A program made the translations under genes and the position numbers. Below the pieces are notes generated by a model. The model was given only the letters and a program-made list of their open reading frames with translations, was not told the DNA's origin and made no database searches. Below are positions 34,689-43,276 of a stretch of DNA of 55,681 nucleotides, piece after piece (position 1 is the first letter of the stretch; every line of letters starts with the position of its first letter). The DNA comes from Actinomyces sp. (GTDB lineage Bacteria > Actinomycetota > Actinomycetes > Actinomycetales > Actinomycetaceae): NCBI RefSeq assembly GCF_030530635.1, contig NZ_JAUMUL010000014.1, forward strand, positions 1 through 55,681. The letters are read 5' to 3'.

Positions 34689-35873
34689 ATGGACCAGCTC
34701 AGCGCCCCGGCCGTCACGGCCCTGCGGCAGGCGCAGAACACCCTCATCGAACACTCCTTGGACCGTATCAGTGCGGCGCATCCCTGGTACCGCACGCTGT
34801 CGGCCGCCTCGCGCGACCAGATCGAAACGGTTGCTCGCGTGGGCGTGACCATGTTTGTGGACTCGGTGGGCGAGCACGGGACGGAGGCGGATCCGTCTGG
34901 GATCTTCAACGTCGCCCCCGTCGCCCTGACCGGAGCGGTAACGCTGGAGCAGACTCTGGAACTGGTGCGCACCGTCGTCGACGTCGTCGAGGAGGAGGCA
35001 CCCGGGCTCGTTCCGTCCAACGGCCACGACGCCGTCCGGGTGCGGGTGCTCACCTTCGGCCGTGACGTGGGCTTCGCCGCCGCCAAGGTCTACGCCCGGG
35101 TCGCTGAGGCCCGCGGGGCCTGGGACGCCCGACTGGAGTCGGTGGCCGTGGACGCCATGCTGCACGACTCCGCCGACGACGCCGCCGCCCGTGCCGGTGC
35201 CGCCGGCTGGCACGGCACGGGACCCGCGGTTGCTGTAGTCGCGCGCACGGTTCTGGACGCGCTGGCGACCTCCCGGCTGCGTCATGAGTGTCGCCAGTAT
35301 GCGCGGGACTGCCTGGTCTCGGTGCATGGAGACTCCGTGATCGTCGTCCTCGGTGCGGCCGCGTCGACAAGTGGAAAGTCGGCCGACCCGACACCGCAGG
35401 TAGCACTGGCAACCGCCGCCGACCGTATCGCGGCCGGTCTGGACGGCGCTGTGGTGATCGGTCCGGTGGTGGACGGAGTCGCCCAGGCGGGCCGTTCCCT
35501 GCGCTCCGCACTCGCTGGGCTGCGCGCCCTGCCCGGCTGGACCGAGGCGCCCAACCCATGCCGCGCCAACGATCTACTGCCCGAACGGCTGCTCGCCGGA
35601 GACCCGCTCGCCGCCGAACAGATCCGGGCCCTGGTGACCGAGCCGCTACGCGATATGGGCGCCCTCTATGAGGAGACGGTGGCCACCTACCTGGCCCTGG
35701 GACGCAGCCTGGAGATGACGGCCCGCACCCTGTTCGTTCATGCCAATACTGTCCGTTACCGACTGGGACGAGTCAGCAAGCAGATCGGCTGGGACGCCAC
35801 GGATGCCCGCGACGGCCTCATGCTGCATCTGGCCGTCATCATCGGCCGGCTCGACGCCGGCCGGACGCAGTAG
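34689..35873 (+). CDS. PucR/CdaR-type transcriptional regulator (MabR/FasR-like)
   Basis: 394 residues. The N-terminal half is helical and lacks a known enzyme motif. The C-terminal 60 residues form the PucR-type helix-turn-helix: Thr-Tyr-Leu-Ala-Leu-Gly-Arg-Ser-Leu, then Ala-Asn-Thr-Val-Arg-Tyr-Arg-Leu-Gly-Arg-Val. Regulators of this type sit directly upstream of fatty-acid synthesis genes in actinobacteria (FasR in Streptomyces, MabR/Rv2242 in Mycobacterium) and control them. Here it stands 53 bases before acpP and a ketosynthase gene, which supports the same role. A direct operator is not identifiable. Confidence 0.85.
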   Translation: MDQLSAPAVTALRQAQNTLIEHSLDRISAAHPWYRTLSAASRDQIETVARVGVTMFVDSVGEHGTEADPSGIFNVAPVALTGAVTLEQTLELVRTVVDVVEEEAPGLVPSNGHDAVRVRVLTFGRDVGFAAAKVYARVAEARGAWDARLESVAVDAMLHDSADDAAARAGAAGWHGTGPAVAVVARTVLDALATSRLRHECRQYARDCLVSVHGDSVIVVLGAAASTSGKSADPTPQVALATAADRIAAGLDGAVVIGPVVDGVAQAGRSLRSALAGLRALPGWTEAPNPCRANDLLPERLLAGDPLAAEQIRALVTEPLRDMGALYEETVATYLALGRSLEMTARTLFVHANTVRYRLGRVSKQIGWDATDARDGLMLHLAVIIGRLDAGRTQ

Positions 35874-35926
35874 CCCCGTGCCCGGCCGCCTATTCACCCA
35901 TTCACACCCGAACCAAGGAGAGCATC

Positions 35927-36175
35927 ATGACCGACACGCCCACCGACGTCCTGGCGGCCATCGCCGAGCTAGTCGCCGAGGAGGCCGGCATCGACACTGC
36001 GCTGGTCACCTCTGAGTCCCGCTTCGCCGATGACCTCGACATCGACTCCCTAGGCCTGTTGACTATCGCCACCCAGGTGGAGGAACGTTTCGGCATCACC
36101 CTTGATGACGCCGTCATTCCGACACTGACCACGGTCGGCTCCCTCGTGGACCTGGTCGGCGCTCAGAAGCGCTGA
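35927..36175 (+). CDS. acpP: Acyl carrier protein
   Basis: 82 residues, acidic and helical, with AAGGAGAG before the ATG. The 4'-phosphopantetheine attachment serine is in Asp-Asp-Leu-Asp-Ile-Asp-Ser-Leu-Gly (about residue 41). It carries acyl intermediates for the type II fatty acid synthase and could also supply LipB with octanoyl groups. It lies between the regulator and the ketosynthase gene; the spacing of 20 bases to the latter suggests one operon. Confidence 0.95.
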   Translation: MTDTPTDVLAAIAELVAEEAGIDTALVTSESRFADDLDIDSLGLLTIATQVEERFGITLDDAVIPTLTTVGSLVDLVGAQKR

Positions 36176-36195
36176 ACGGCACCGGGCCGCGAACC

Positions 36196-37449
36196 GTGCT
36201 GACTCATTCCCGTCCAGATCCCCGCGCCGTTGCCGTAACGGGGCTTGGAACCACTAACCCGCTGGCCGCAGATACGCCCGGCACCTGGCGGGCAATGCAT
36301 GTCGGCCGGCCGGCGGCGGGCCGGCCGAACACCGACTGGGGACACGACCTGCCGGTGAGGGTAGCCGCGCCGCTCGCCGTCGACCCCACCGAACGGCTCT
36401 CCGCGCGGGAGAGCCGCCGCCTGGACCGTTCCAGTCAGTGCGCCCTGATCGCCGCCCGCGAGGCGTGGGCGGCCGCGGGCGCCCCACCGGTGGATCCGGC
36501 ACGACTGGCGGTGTCGGTCTCACCCGGAATCGGACCGGTGCTGTCGGTGATGGACACCTGGGACGCCTTACGCGAGCGGGGACGGCGGCGCGTGGCGCCG
36601 ACGGCGATACCGGCGCTCATGCCCAACGCGCCGGCTGCCGCGGTGGGTTTGGACTTAGGTGCGCAGGCGGGGGTGCATGCGCCGGTTTCGGCGTGCGCGT
36701 CCGGGGCGGAGGCGATCGCCCACGGCGCTGATCTGATCGCCCTGGGGCGCGCCGACGTCGTCATCGCCGGAGGCACGGACGCGGCCCTGCACCCGATGGT
36801 CGTGGCCGCCTTCGCCGCTATGCGGGCGCTGTCCTCCCGCAACGACGACCCCGCCACCGCCTCCCGTCCCTTCGCTCCGGACCGCGACGGCTTCGTCTTG
36901 GCGGAGGGCGCCGGGGTGCTGGTATTGGAGGCGGCCGAACATGCTGCCGCTCGGGGAGCCCGCGTTCTGGCCCTGCTCTCCGGCGCCGCTATCACTGCCG
37001 ACGCCTACGACGCCGTGCGTCCCGACCCTGACGGCACGCAGCAGGAGCGGGCGCTACGACTGGCGCTGGACCGCGGCGGCCTGCATCCCAAGCAGGTCGG
37101 CCATGTCAATGCCCACGCCACCTCCACGCCCGTGGGCGACGCGGTGGAGGCCGCGGTGCTGGCACGGTCCGTCCCCAATGCCGCGGTGTCTGCAACCAAG
37201 TCCCTCACCGGTCACCTGCTGGGCGGGGCCGGCGGCCTGGAGGCAGTACTGACTGTGCTGGCATTGCACGAGCGGTGGCTGCCGCCAACGCTGCTGCCCG
37301 GCGGCATCGACCCCGAGATCACCGCCCTGGGGCTGGACATCGTGGGGTCCCGGGGGCGTTCGGCGCCCGACTTGGAGGCGGCGGCGAGCACGTCCTTCGG
37401 CTTCGGAGGGCACAACGTCGCCCTGGCCTTCACCCGCGCCGACACCTAA
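36196..37449 (+). CDS. fabF: Beta-ketoacyl-ACP synthase II
   Basis: 417 residues, GTG start. It condenses malonyl-ACP with acyl-ACP in fatty acid elongation. The Cys-His-His triad is visible: catalytic Cys in Val-Ser-Ala-Cys-Ala-Ser-Gly, His in Val-Asn-Ala-His-Ala-Thr-Ser-Thr-Pro, and His in Lys-Ser-Leu-Thr-Gly-His-Leu-Leu-Gly-Gly-Ala-Gly with its lysine. The N-terminus has the typical Val-Ala-Val-Thr-Gly-Leu-Gly. It closes the short regulator-acpP-ketosynthase cluster; the malonyl transferase fabD and fabH, usual in this cluster, are missing here. Equivalent to KasA/KasB or FabF; the chain-length preference is unknown. Confidence 0.93.
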   Translation: MLTHSRPDPRAVAVTGLGTTNPLAADTPGTWRAMHVGRPAAGRPNTDWGHDLPVRVAAPLAVDPTERLSARESRRLDRSSQCALIAAREAWAAAGAPPVDPARLAVSVSPGIGPVLSVMDTWDALRERGRRRVAPTAIPALMPNAPAAAVGLDLGAQAGVHAPVSACASGAEAIAHGADLIALGRADVVIAGGTDAALHPMVVAAFAAMRALSSRNDDPATASRPFAPDRDGFVLAEGAGVLVLEAAEHAAARGARVLALLSGAAITADAYDAVRPDPDGTQQERALRLALDRGGLHPKQVGHVNAHATSTPVGDAVEAAVLARSVPNAAVSATKSLTGHLLGGAGGLEAVLTVLALHERWLPPTLLPGGIDPEITALGLDIVGSRGRSAPDLEAAASTSFGFGGHNVALAFTRADT

Positions 37450-37540
37450 TGACCGCGGTCCCACCGAGGCCGCTTGACCTGATGTGCACAGACCGATCGC
37501 TGGGGCGCTTTCGCAGACGGACCACCCCGATGGATGGCGC

Positions 37541-38041
37541 TCAGCCGACCCGGTGCAGCCAGCGCACAGGCGCCCCGGCACCGGCGTAGCGGAAGGGCTC
37601 CAACTCATCATCCCAGGCCTGACCTAGGGCGAGGTCCAGCTGACGCCGCATGACCGCGGGCTGATCGGCGTGAGCCAGGGCGGCACGCACCCGGTCTTCG
37701 GGGACCACCACGTTGCCGTGCACGTCGGTTTGGGCGTGGAAGATGCCCAGGTCGGGAGTGTGGGACCAGCGCCCGCCGTCGTAGCCGGGGGACGCCTCCT
37801 CAGTGACCTCGTAGCGGAGATTCGCCCAGCCGCGCAGGGCGCTGGTGAGCTGGGCGCCGGTGCCGACACGGCCCACCCAGCTGGTCTCGGCGCGCATCAT
37901 CCCAGGTGCAGCGGGCTGCTCGGTCCACTCGAAATGGACACGACTACCCAGCACCTCGGCCACGGCCCACTCAATGTGCGGGCACAGGGCGCGGGGCGCA
38001 GAGTGCACGAAAAGCACACCGCGGGTGTAGGCACCGTTCAC
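37541..38041 (-). CDS. DUF3145 family protein
   Basis: 166 residues from the GTG at 38041, preceded by AGGAGG; the upstream continuation of the frame crosses a tRNA gene and is not coding. Characteristic blocks: Thr-Arg-Gly-Val-Leu-Phe-Val-His-Ser-Ala-Pro-Arg-Ala-Leu-Cys-Pro-His-Ile-Glu-Trp, Tyr-Glu-Val-Thr-Glu-Glu-Ala-Ser, Asp-Leu-Gly-Ile-Phe-His-Ala and Glu-Pro-Phe-Arg-Tyr. The family is restricted to actinobacteria and often neighbours the fatty acid synthesis cluster, here convergent with fabF. Function unknown. Confidence 0.9.
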   Translation of the reverse strand: MNGAYTRGVLFVHSAPRALCPHIEWAVAEVLGSRVHFEWTEQPAAPGMMRAETSWVGRVGTGAQLTSALRGWANLRYEVTEEASPGYDGGRWSHTPDLGIFHAQTDVHGNVVVPEDRVRAALAHADQPAVMRRQLDLALGQAWDDELEPFRYAGAGAPVRWLHRVG

Positions 38042-38242
38042 GGGGATCGCCTCCTGGTTGTTCCGAGATTCGCCTTCCCCAACGGTCTCGAGCCAACTGG
38101 ACGCTTCGCGTGACGCACGCGGCATGCGAGTCCATGATGCCAGAGCCGACGCCGCATTGCCAGCCGACGCCGCCCCCGGAACCGAAGACGATGGCCCCAA
38201 CAACGACGGAACCCCGGCCGCTGGGGCCGGGGTCCTGGTGGG

Positions 38243-38314
<72 letters not shown>

Positions 38315-38404
38315 TCGCGTTTGACGCGGGAGGAACTCTAACAAGTCGTCGCGCACACGTCGAATCGGAGCGCAGCCCCGGCATGGCGCAGTGCCGCCGG
38401 AAAG

Positions 38405-39010
38405 TCAGCTTGTGGGAAGCCCCACACCGTCGCGGGCACGCCGGAAGAGGTCCTCCAAGGCGTCACGGTCGGCCCCGTCCAGGCCACCGACCACGTGCGA
38501 GGACAGGTTCGAAGTCGTGTACAGCTGGCCGGCACCATCACGACGCACGCTGACAGTCACTCTCGTGCCGCTGGGCAGTTGTCCGGACACCGAATGCACC
38601 ACGGCGGATTCAACCCCCTGCCGCAGTGCACGTGCGAAGTGCGACACGTCGACCGGCACCGGCCGGCCGCCTTGGTCGACCTGTGCGGCGACCACCAGGT
38701 CCAGCGGTGACCGCCCCTTGTCAGTCCACGTCAATGTGAAGGTCGCGGCGTCTGCGTCCCACCGACCGTGCTCAACCTCATGCCAGCCGCGGCGCAGCTC
38801 CACGCCCCGGGCACCCACCACGGTCAGATAACGGGCGGTCGCCACCGCCCAGCGGGCGCCGTCGTCAAGCGGCACGGCGCCGAGCAAGCTCCCGTCGGCG
38901 GGCACCAGCGCCGCCAGCGATATCGGAAGGGATGCGCGCCGGTGACGCAGGCGCCCGGCGATACGGGAGCGCAGCGCGGACCGGATCGAGGCTGCGCCGG
39001 GTGAGGACAT
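38405..39010 (-). CDS. Conserved hypothetical protein next to def
   Basis: 201 residues from the ATG at 39010; an upstream frame to 39118 overlaps the def promoter and is less likely. No signal peptide, membrane helix or catalytic motif is evident. It opens with a basic Arg-Ser-Arg-Ile-Ala-Gly-Arg stretch, then reads as a beta-rich fold (Trp-Ala-Val-Ala-Thr-Ala-Arg-Tyr-Leu, Ala-Thr-Phe-Thr-Leu-Thr-Trp-Thr, Arg-Val-Thr-Val-Ser-Val-Arg-Arg) and ends helical (Ala-Leu-Glu-Asp-Leu-Phe-Arg-Arg-Ala). I recognise it only as a type of small actinobacterial protein commonly found divergent from def. Confidence 0.7.
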   Translation of the reverse strand: MSSPGAASIRSALRSRIAGRLRHRRASLPISLAALVPADGSLLGAVPLDDGARWAVATARYLTVVGARGVELRRGWHEVEHGRWDADAATFTLTWTDKGRSPLDLVVAAQVDQGGRPVPVDVSHFARALRQGVESAVVHSVSGQLPSGTRVTVSVRRDGAGQLYTTSNLSSHVVGGLDGADRDALEDLFRRARDGVGLPTS

Positions 39011-39116
39011 GCGTCTGAGCCTAGATGATGGTTTCGCGAGTTGGCGGATGCGTGCGGTGGTGGCGGGGCGGGCTGTGAAATGACCGCCCCGGCACGGAAC
39101 GTGCGAGGATGTGCAC

Positions 39117-39608
39117 ATGGCTTACCGCGACATCCGCATTATCGGGGACCCCGTGCTGCGCACCGTATGCGAACCGATCACCGACATTGATGACTCCGTC
39201 AAGGCACTGGTGGAGGATCTACTCGAGACCGTCGACGAGGACGGCCGCGCAGGACTGGCCGCCAACCAGATCGGCGTGAGCCTGCGCGCCTTCTCCTGGC
39301 ACATCGACAATGAGATCGGCTACATCCTCAACCCGCGGATTGTGGAGCTGTCAAAGGATGAGTTCCAGGACGGGGAGGAGGGCTGCCTGTCGGTGCCCGG
39401 CCTGTGGTATCCGACCGAGCGCGCCTGGTACGCGCGCGCCGAGGGCATCGACCTGGACGGCAAGAAGGTCGTCCTGGAGGGCGAGGAGTTAATGGGCCGC
39501 TGCATCCAGCACGAGTGCGACCACCTCGACGGCCACCTGTACCTGGACCGCCTGTCTCGGCAGAACCGCGCCAAGGCCATGCGGGAGCTGCGCGGACGCG
39601 GCCTGTGA
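39117..39608 (+). CDS. def: Peptide deformylase
   Basis: 163 residues from the ATG at 39117; a GTG at 39111 is an alternative. It removes the formyl group from nascent proteins in the cytoplasm. All three motifs are intact: Gly-Leu-Ala-Ala-Asn-Gln-Ile-Gly, Glu-Gly-Cys-Leu-Ser (metal cysteine) and His-Glu-Cys-Asp-His (metal histidines with the catalytic glutamate). Length is typical of a type I actinobacterial enzyme. It acts before the methionine aminopeptidase encoded at 22218. Confidence 0.97.
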   Translation: MAYRDIRIIGDPVLRTVCEPITDIDDSVKALVEDLLETVDEDGRAGLAANQIGVSLRAFSWHIDNEIGYILNPRIVELSKDEFQDGEEGCLSVPGLWYPTERAWYARAEGIDLDGKKVVLEGEELMGRCIQHECDHLDGHLYLDRLSRQNRAKAMRELRGRGL

Positions 39609-39681
39609 GCCGCGGACCGATCCGCCGCTAGCCGGAGCGATCCGTCCGCTCGGCCCGGCTCGGTTCACGCCCCGGCTCGGC

Positions 39682-41700
39682 TCAGGCGCCACGGGCAATC
39701 TGCTGGCGCCGGTTCTCCAGGCCAACGATCTCCTCGAACAACTCCCGATAGCCGGAGTCGTTCGGGCTCATGCGCCGCTGCCGGGAACGCAACTCGGTCA
39801 GCCGACGGTTGATCCCGGTGCGGGCCAGTGAGGACAGCACGCCGGAGGCATAGCGCTCAAGCGCCTCCGGACCCGGCTCTGCCTCTCGGTTGCCGCGCGG
39901 AGCCGGCAGCGGGAGCGGGGCAACGGCGAGTTCCGTCACGGCCGCAGCGACCGGCCCGAAGGCCCCGGCACGTATCTGCTCCAACCAACGGGTGGTAGCG
40001 CGTTTAACCGCATCACCTCCGGACAAGCCGGCCGCCTGTGCATGCTGTACGAGCCCATCCACCTCGGCCGTCCCGCCAGCAGCTTCGATCGCCTCGAAGA
40101 CGGCGCGGTGTACCGGCACGGAGAAGGCCACCGCGTTGATGTCGTCCGCGCCTACGCGTGCCGCGATCTGGGGCATCTGGACCATGACTTCCAATGCATG
40201 GCGCTCAAGTTTCTCAACCGGGTCGGTCACCGGCGGCAGCCCGGGACGCTCTGCCGGCGGCCCGGAAAAAGAGTCGTCGGCCGGAGGGTACTCCCCTGGC
40301 CAGCCACCTACCGGGCCTGTGGGTCTCATTCCCCGGCGCTCACCGGCACGCACCGCGCCGACCGCCTCGCTCTCGGGCAGCCCGAGCCATCCGGCCAGAC
40401 GGCGGGTGTATTCGCGCTTCAGCGCCCGGTCGCGGATTCCGGCGACCACGGGCGCCGCCGAGCGCAACCCCTGCACACGTCCCTCGGCGGTGTCCAGGTT
40501 CAGATCGGCCAGGCAGGCCCGGATGACGAACTCGAACAGGGGTACGCGGCGCCCGAGCAGGCGCGGGATGGCCTCGGGTCCCTCCTCCATACGCAGATCG
40601 CACGGATCCAGACCGCGCGGCTCGACGGCGACGAAGGTCTGGGCGGCGAAGTGCTGATCCTCCCCATAGGCGCGCAGGGCGGCCTTCTGACCGGCAGCGT
40701 CGCCGTCGAAGGTGAAGATGATCTCGCCGCCGCGGACCCGATTGCCGGCGATCACTCCGGCGGAGGGGTCGGCCGCGTCCCCCAGTAGGCGGCGCACGAT
40801 GCGCACATGGTCCGGACCGAAGGCGGTTCCACAGGTGGCCACCGCCGTGGTGACCCCGGAAAGGTGCGCGGCCATCACATCCGTGTACCCCTCGACCACC
40901 ACGATCCGGTGGGCGCGGGCGATCTCCGTCTTGGCCAGATCCAGCCCGTACAGCACCTGCCCCTTGTGGTAGATCGCCGTCTCAGGGGTGTTGAGGTACT
41001 TGGGGACGGTCTTGTCCGCATCCGACAGGCGCCGCCCGCCGAAACCGACCGGAGCGCCGGTGACATCATGGATGGGCCACATCAGCCGCTCCCGGAAGCG
41101 GTCATAGATGCGCCCGGAACTGCCGCGGCCACAAAGCCCGGACTCCACCAGTTCCCGCTCGGTGAATCCGTGCGAACGCAGCACGTTCGCGAGGTTGTCC
41201 CAGCCGCCCGGGGCATAGCCCACGCCGAAGTGAGCCGCGGCGTTGCGGTCGAAGCCGCGCCCGGTGAGGAAGTCTCGTCCGGCCTGGGCGGCCGGAGTGG
41301 CCAGTTGCTCCTGGAACCAGGCCTCGGCCAGGCGGTTGGCCTCCATCAGCCGCTGGCGCGTGCCCGGCTCGACGCCGCGCCTGACGGCGCCACCCTCCTC
41401 GTAGCGAAGTTGTACGCCTACTCGGCCGGCCAGGTACTCCACGGCCTCGGAGAAGGACAGGTGGTTGATCTTCTGTACGAAGTCGATTACGTCGCCGCCC
41501 TCGCCGCAGCCGAAGCAGTGCCACAGCCCCAACTGAGGGCGCACATTGAATGACGGGGTCCGCTCGTCATGGAAGGGACACAGGCCCTTCATGGAGCCTA
41601 CTCCCCCGCTCTTGAGCGTGACGTGCTCGCCGACGACGTCCTCGATCCGGGCGCGCTCGCGCACCGCATCGATGTCCTCGCGCTTGATCAGTCCCGCCAT
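39682..41700 (-). CDS. dnaG: DNA primase
   Basis: 672 residues, full length. It makes the RNA primers for replication. The N-terminal zinc-binding domain has Cys-Pro-Phe-His and Cys-Phe-Gly-Cys. The RNA polymerase core follows with the TOPRIM block Val-Val-Val-Glu-Gly-Tyr-Thr-Asp-Val and the metal-binding Phe-Thr-Phe-Asp-Gly-Asp-Ala-Ala-Gly. The C-terminal part, after a Pro/Gly-rich linker near residue 430, should bind the replicative helicase. It lies downstream of dgt on the same strand, the same pair as M. tuberculosis Rv2344c-Rv2343c. Confidence 0.97.
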   Translation of the reverse strand: MAGLIKREDIDAVRERARIEDVVGEHVTLKSGGVGSMKGLCPFHDERTPSFNVRPQLGLWHCFGCGEGGDVIDFVQKINHLSFSEAVEYLAGRVGVQLRYEEGGAVRRGVEPGTRQRLMEANRLAEAWFQEQLATPAAQAGRDFLTGRGFDRNAAAHFGVGYAPGGWDNLANVLRSHGFTERELVESGLCGRGSSGRIYDRFRERLMWPIHDVTGAPVGFGGRRLSDADKTVPKYLNTPETAIYHKGQVLYGLDLAKTEIARAHRIVVVEGYTDVMAAHLSGVTTAVATCGTAFGPDHVRIVRRLLGDAADPSAGVIAGNRVRGGEIIFTFDGDAAGQKAALRAYGEDQHFAAQTFVAVEPRGLDPCDLRMEEGPEAIPRLLGRRVPLFEFVIRACLADLNLDTAEGRVQGLRSAAPVVAGIRDRALKREYTRRLAGWLGLPESEAVGAVRAGERRGMRPTGPVGGWPGEYPPADDSFSGPPAERPGLPPVTDPVEKLERHALEVMVQMPQIAARVGADDINAVAFSVPVHRAVFEAIEAAGGTAEVDGLVQHAQAAGLSGGDAVKRATTRWLEQIRAGAFGPVAAAVTELAVAPLPLPAPRGNREAEPGPEALERYASGVLSSLARTGINRRLTELRSRQRRMSPNDSGYRELFEEIVGLENRRQQIARGA

Positions 41701-41761
41701 GGCCCCATCCTAGGCGAGCGCTCAGACACAAAAGGCGCCGGCCCGACTCCCGCTGTGCCGC

Positions 41762-43099
41762 CTACACCGCGGACAGCAGCCCGCACAGGCGAGCGTGCCA
41801 GGCCTGCGCCGAGGTGTCGGTCAGGGAGGCGATCTGATCCACGACGGCTCGCAATCGACCGGAGTCGTCGGCCGACTCGTTCCAGGCCGCGGCGAAGACG
41901 GGCTCCAGATGACGAGCCCCGCCCTCTACCAGCGCATCGGCCAGGTCGAATAACTCGGTGCGCTGACGCAGATAAACGGGCTCGTGCTCGCGGGGCGCCA
42001 TCACGTAATGCACCGCCACACCCTTGAGGATCAGGATCTCGGCGGCGGTCTGCTCGGGGATGACCAGTTCGGCGTTGTAGCGGGTCAGAGGCCCCTCCCC
42101 GAAGACCTCGCGCGTGGCCACGGCGACGGCGGATACGAAGCGGCCGATGAGTTGGCTGGTCAGGTTCTTCAGCTGTGCCGCATCCGCCATCGCGCCGGTA
42201 TATTTGCGGATCCAGAACGGCTGGGCGGATAGTCGCTCCCAGGCGGCGCCGAGAGTGTCAGCGCTAACGCTTGTGCCGTACCAGGCACGGGTGGAGTCCA
42301 CCACGGCAGCGATCTCGGTGGCGTCAGTAAGGCGGGCGGGATCCATCTTGAACAGGGCGATGGCGTCCTCCACGTCGTGCACCGAGTAGCCGACGTCGTC
42401 GGAGAAGTCCATGATCTGCGCCTCCAGGCAGCGCCGCCGGGCCGGGGCATTCCGACGCATCCAATCGAAGATCTCCCGGTCCTCGTCATAGCAGCCGTAC
42501 TTGACCCGGGAGCGCCCGTCCGGACCTCCCGGTCCCTCGCCCCTGGCCCAGGGGTACTTGGCGACCGCGTCCAGGCTGGCGCGGGTGAGATTCACGCCCA
42601 CGCTCCGGCCGGCCGCATCCAGGGTCTTGGGCTCCAGGCGGGTGAGGATGCGGAAGGTCTGGGCGTTTCCCTCGAAGCCGCCGATGGATTGCGCCACCAC
42701 GTTCAGCGCCTGCTCGCCGTTGTGCCCATAGGGCGGGTGCCCCAGGTCGTGTGAGAGGCAGGCGGCATCGACTACATCCGGATCACATCCCAGCGCCTGT
42801 CCAAGTGCTCGCCCCACCTGGGCCACTTCCAGGGAGTGGGTCAAACGGGTTCGCACGAAGTCGTCGGCGGACGGACCCAGAACCTGGGTCTTGGCGCCGA
42901 GTCGGCGCAGGGCGGAGGAATGCAGAATCCGGGCGCGGTCGCGTTCGAAGGGGGTGCGCTGCGGGTTCTTGAGCGGCTCGGACACGAAACGCACCACATC
43001 GGCCCCGCCGTATCCGACCAGGTCGCCGGTGTCCTCGGCCACGGCGCCGCTCGCTCCGAACTCGCCTGTGACGGGGAAGCGCTGTTGTGAGACGGACAT
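41762..43099 (-). CDS. dgt: Deoxyguanosinetriphosphate triphosphohydrolase-like protein
   Basis: 445 residues, ATG start. An HD-domain dNTPase that would remove triphosphate from dNTPs. The metal ligands are visible: His in Arg-Leu-Thr-His-Ser-Leu-Glu-Val, the His-Asp pair in Cys-Leu-Ser-His-Asp-Leu-Gly-His-Pro-Pro-Tyr-Gly-His, and a distal Asp in Asp-Asp-Val-Gly-Tyr-Ser-Val-His-Asp-Val-Glu-Asp. The N-terminal Arg-Ile-Leu-His-Ser-Ser-Ala-Leu-Arg-Arg-Leu fits the short dgt type 2 family. It precedes dnaG by 61 bases and is divergent from the GH13-like gene. Nucleotide specificity is unknown. Confidence 0.93.
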   Translation of the reverse strand: MSVSQQRFPVTGEFGASGAVAEDTGDLVGYGGADVVRFVSEPLKNPQRTPFERDRARILHSSALRRLGAKTQVLGPSADDFVRTRLTHSLEVAQVGRALGQALGCDPDVVDAACLSHDLGHPPYGHNGEQALNVVAQSIGGFEGNAQTFRILTRLEPKTLDAAGRSVGVNLTRASLDAVAKYPWARGEGPGGPDGRSRVKYGCYDEDREIFDWMRRNAPARRRCLEAQIMDFSDDVGYSVHDVEDAIALFKMDPARLTDATEIAAVVDSTRAWYGTSVSADTLGAAWERLSAQPFWIRKYTGAMADAAQLKNLTSQLIGRFVSAVAVATREVFGEGPLTRYNAELVIPEQTAAEILILKGVAVHYVMAPREHEPVYLRQRTELFDLADALVEGGARHLEPVFAAAWNESADDSGRLRAVVDQIASLTDTSAQAWHARLCGLLSAV

Positions 43100-43276
43100 G
43101 AGTCCAACGTATCGCAGGACGTGGCGGCAACGTTCCTGACAGCGGGTTACTATGGCTCACGCCTTAGCCGTACGGCTTGGCAGGATGTCTTGTCGCCGGG
43201 ACTCGCCCGTGGCCCCTCGTGGGCCCGGTCCGGCCTGCAGGTCCGGGTAGAACCCGGCGGAAGGGAGCCAGTTGCC

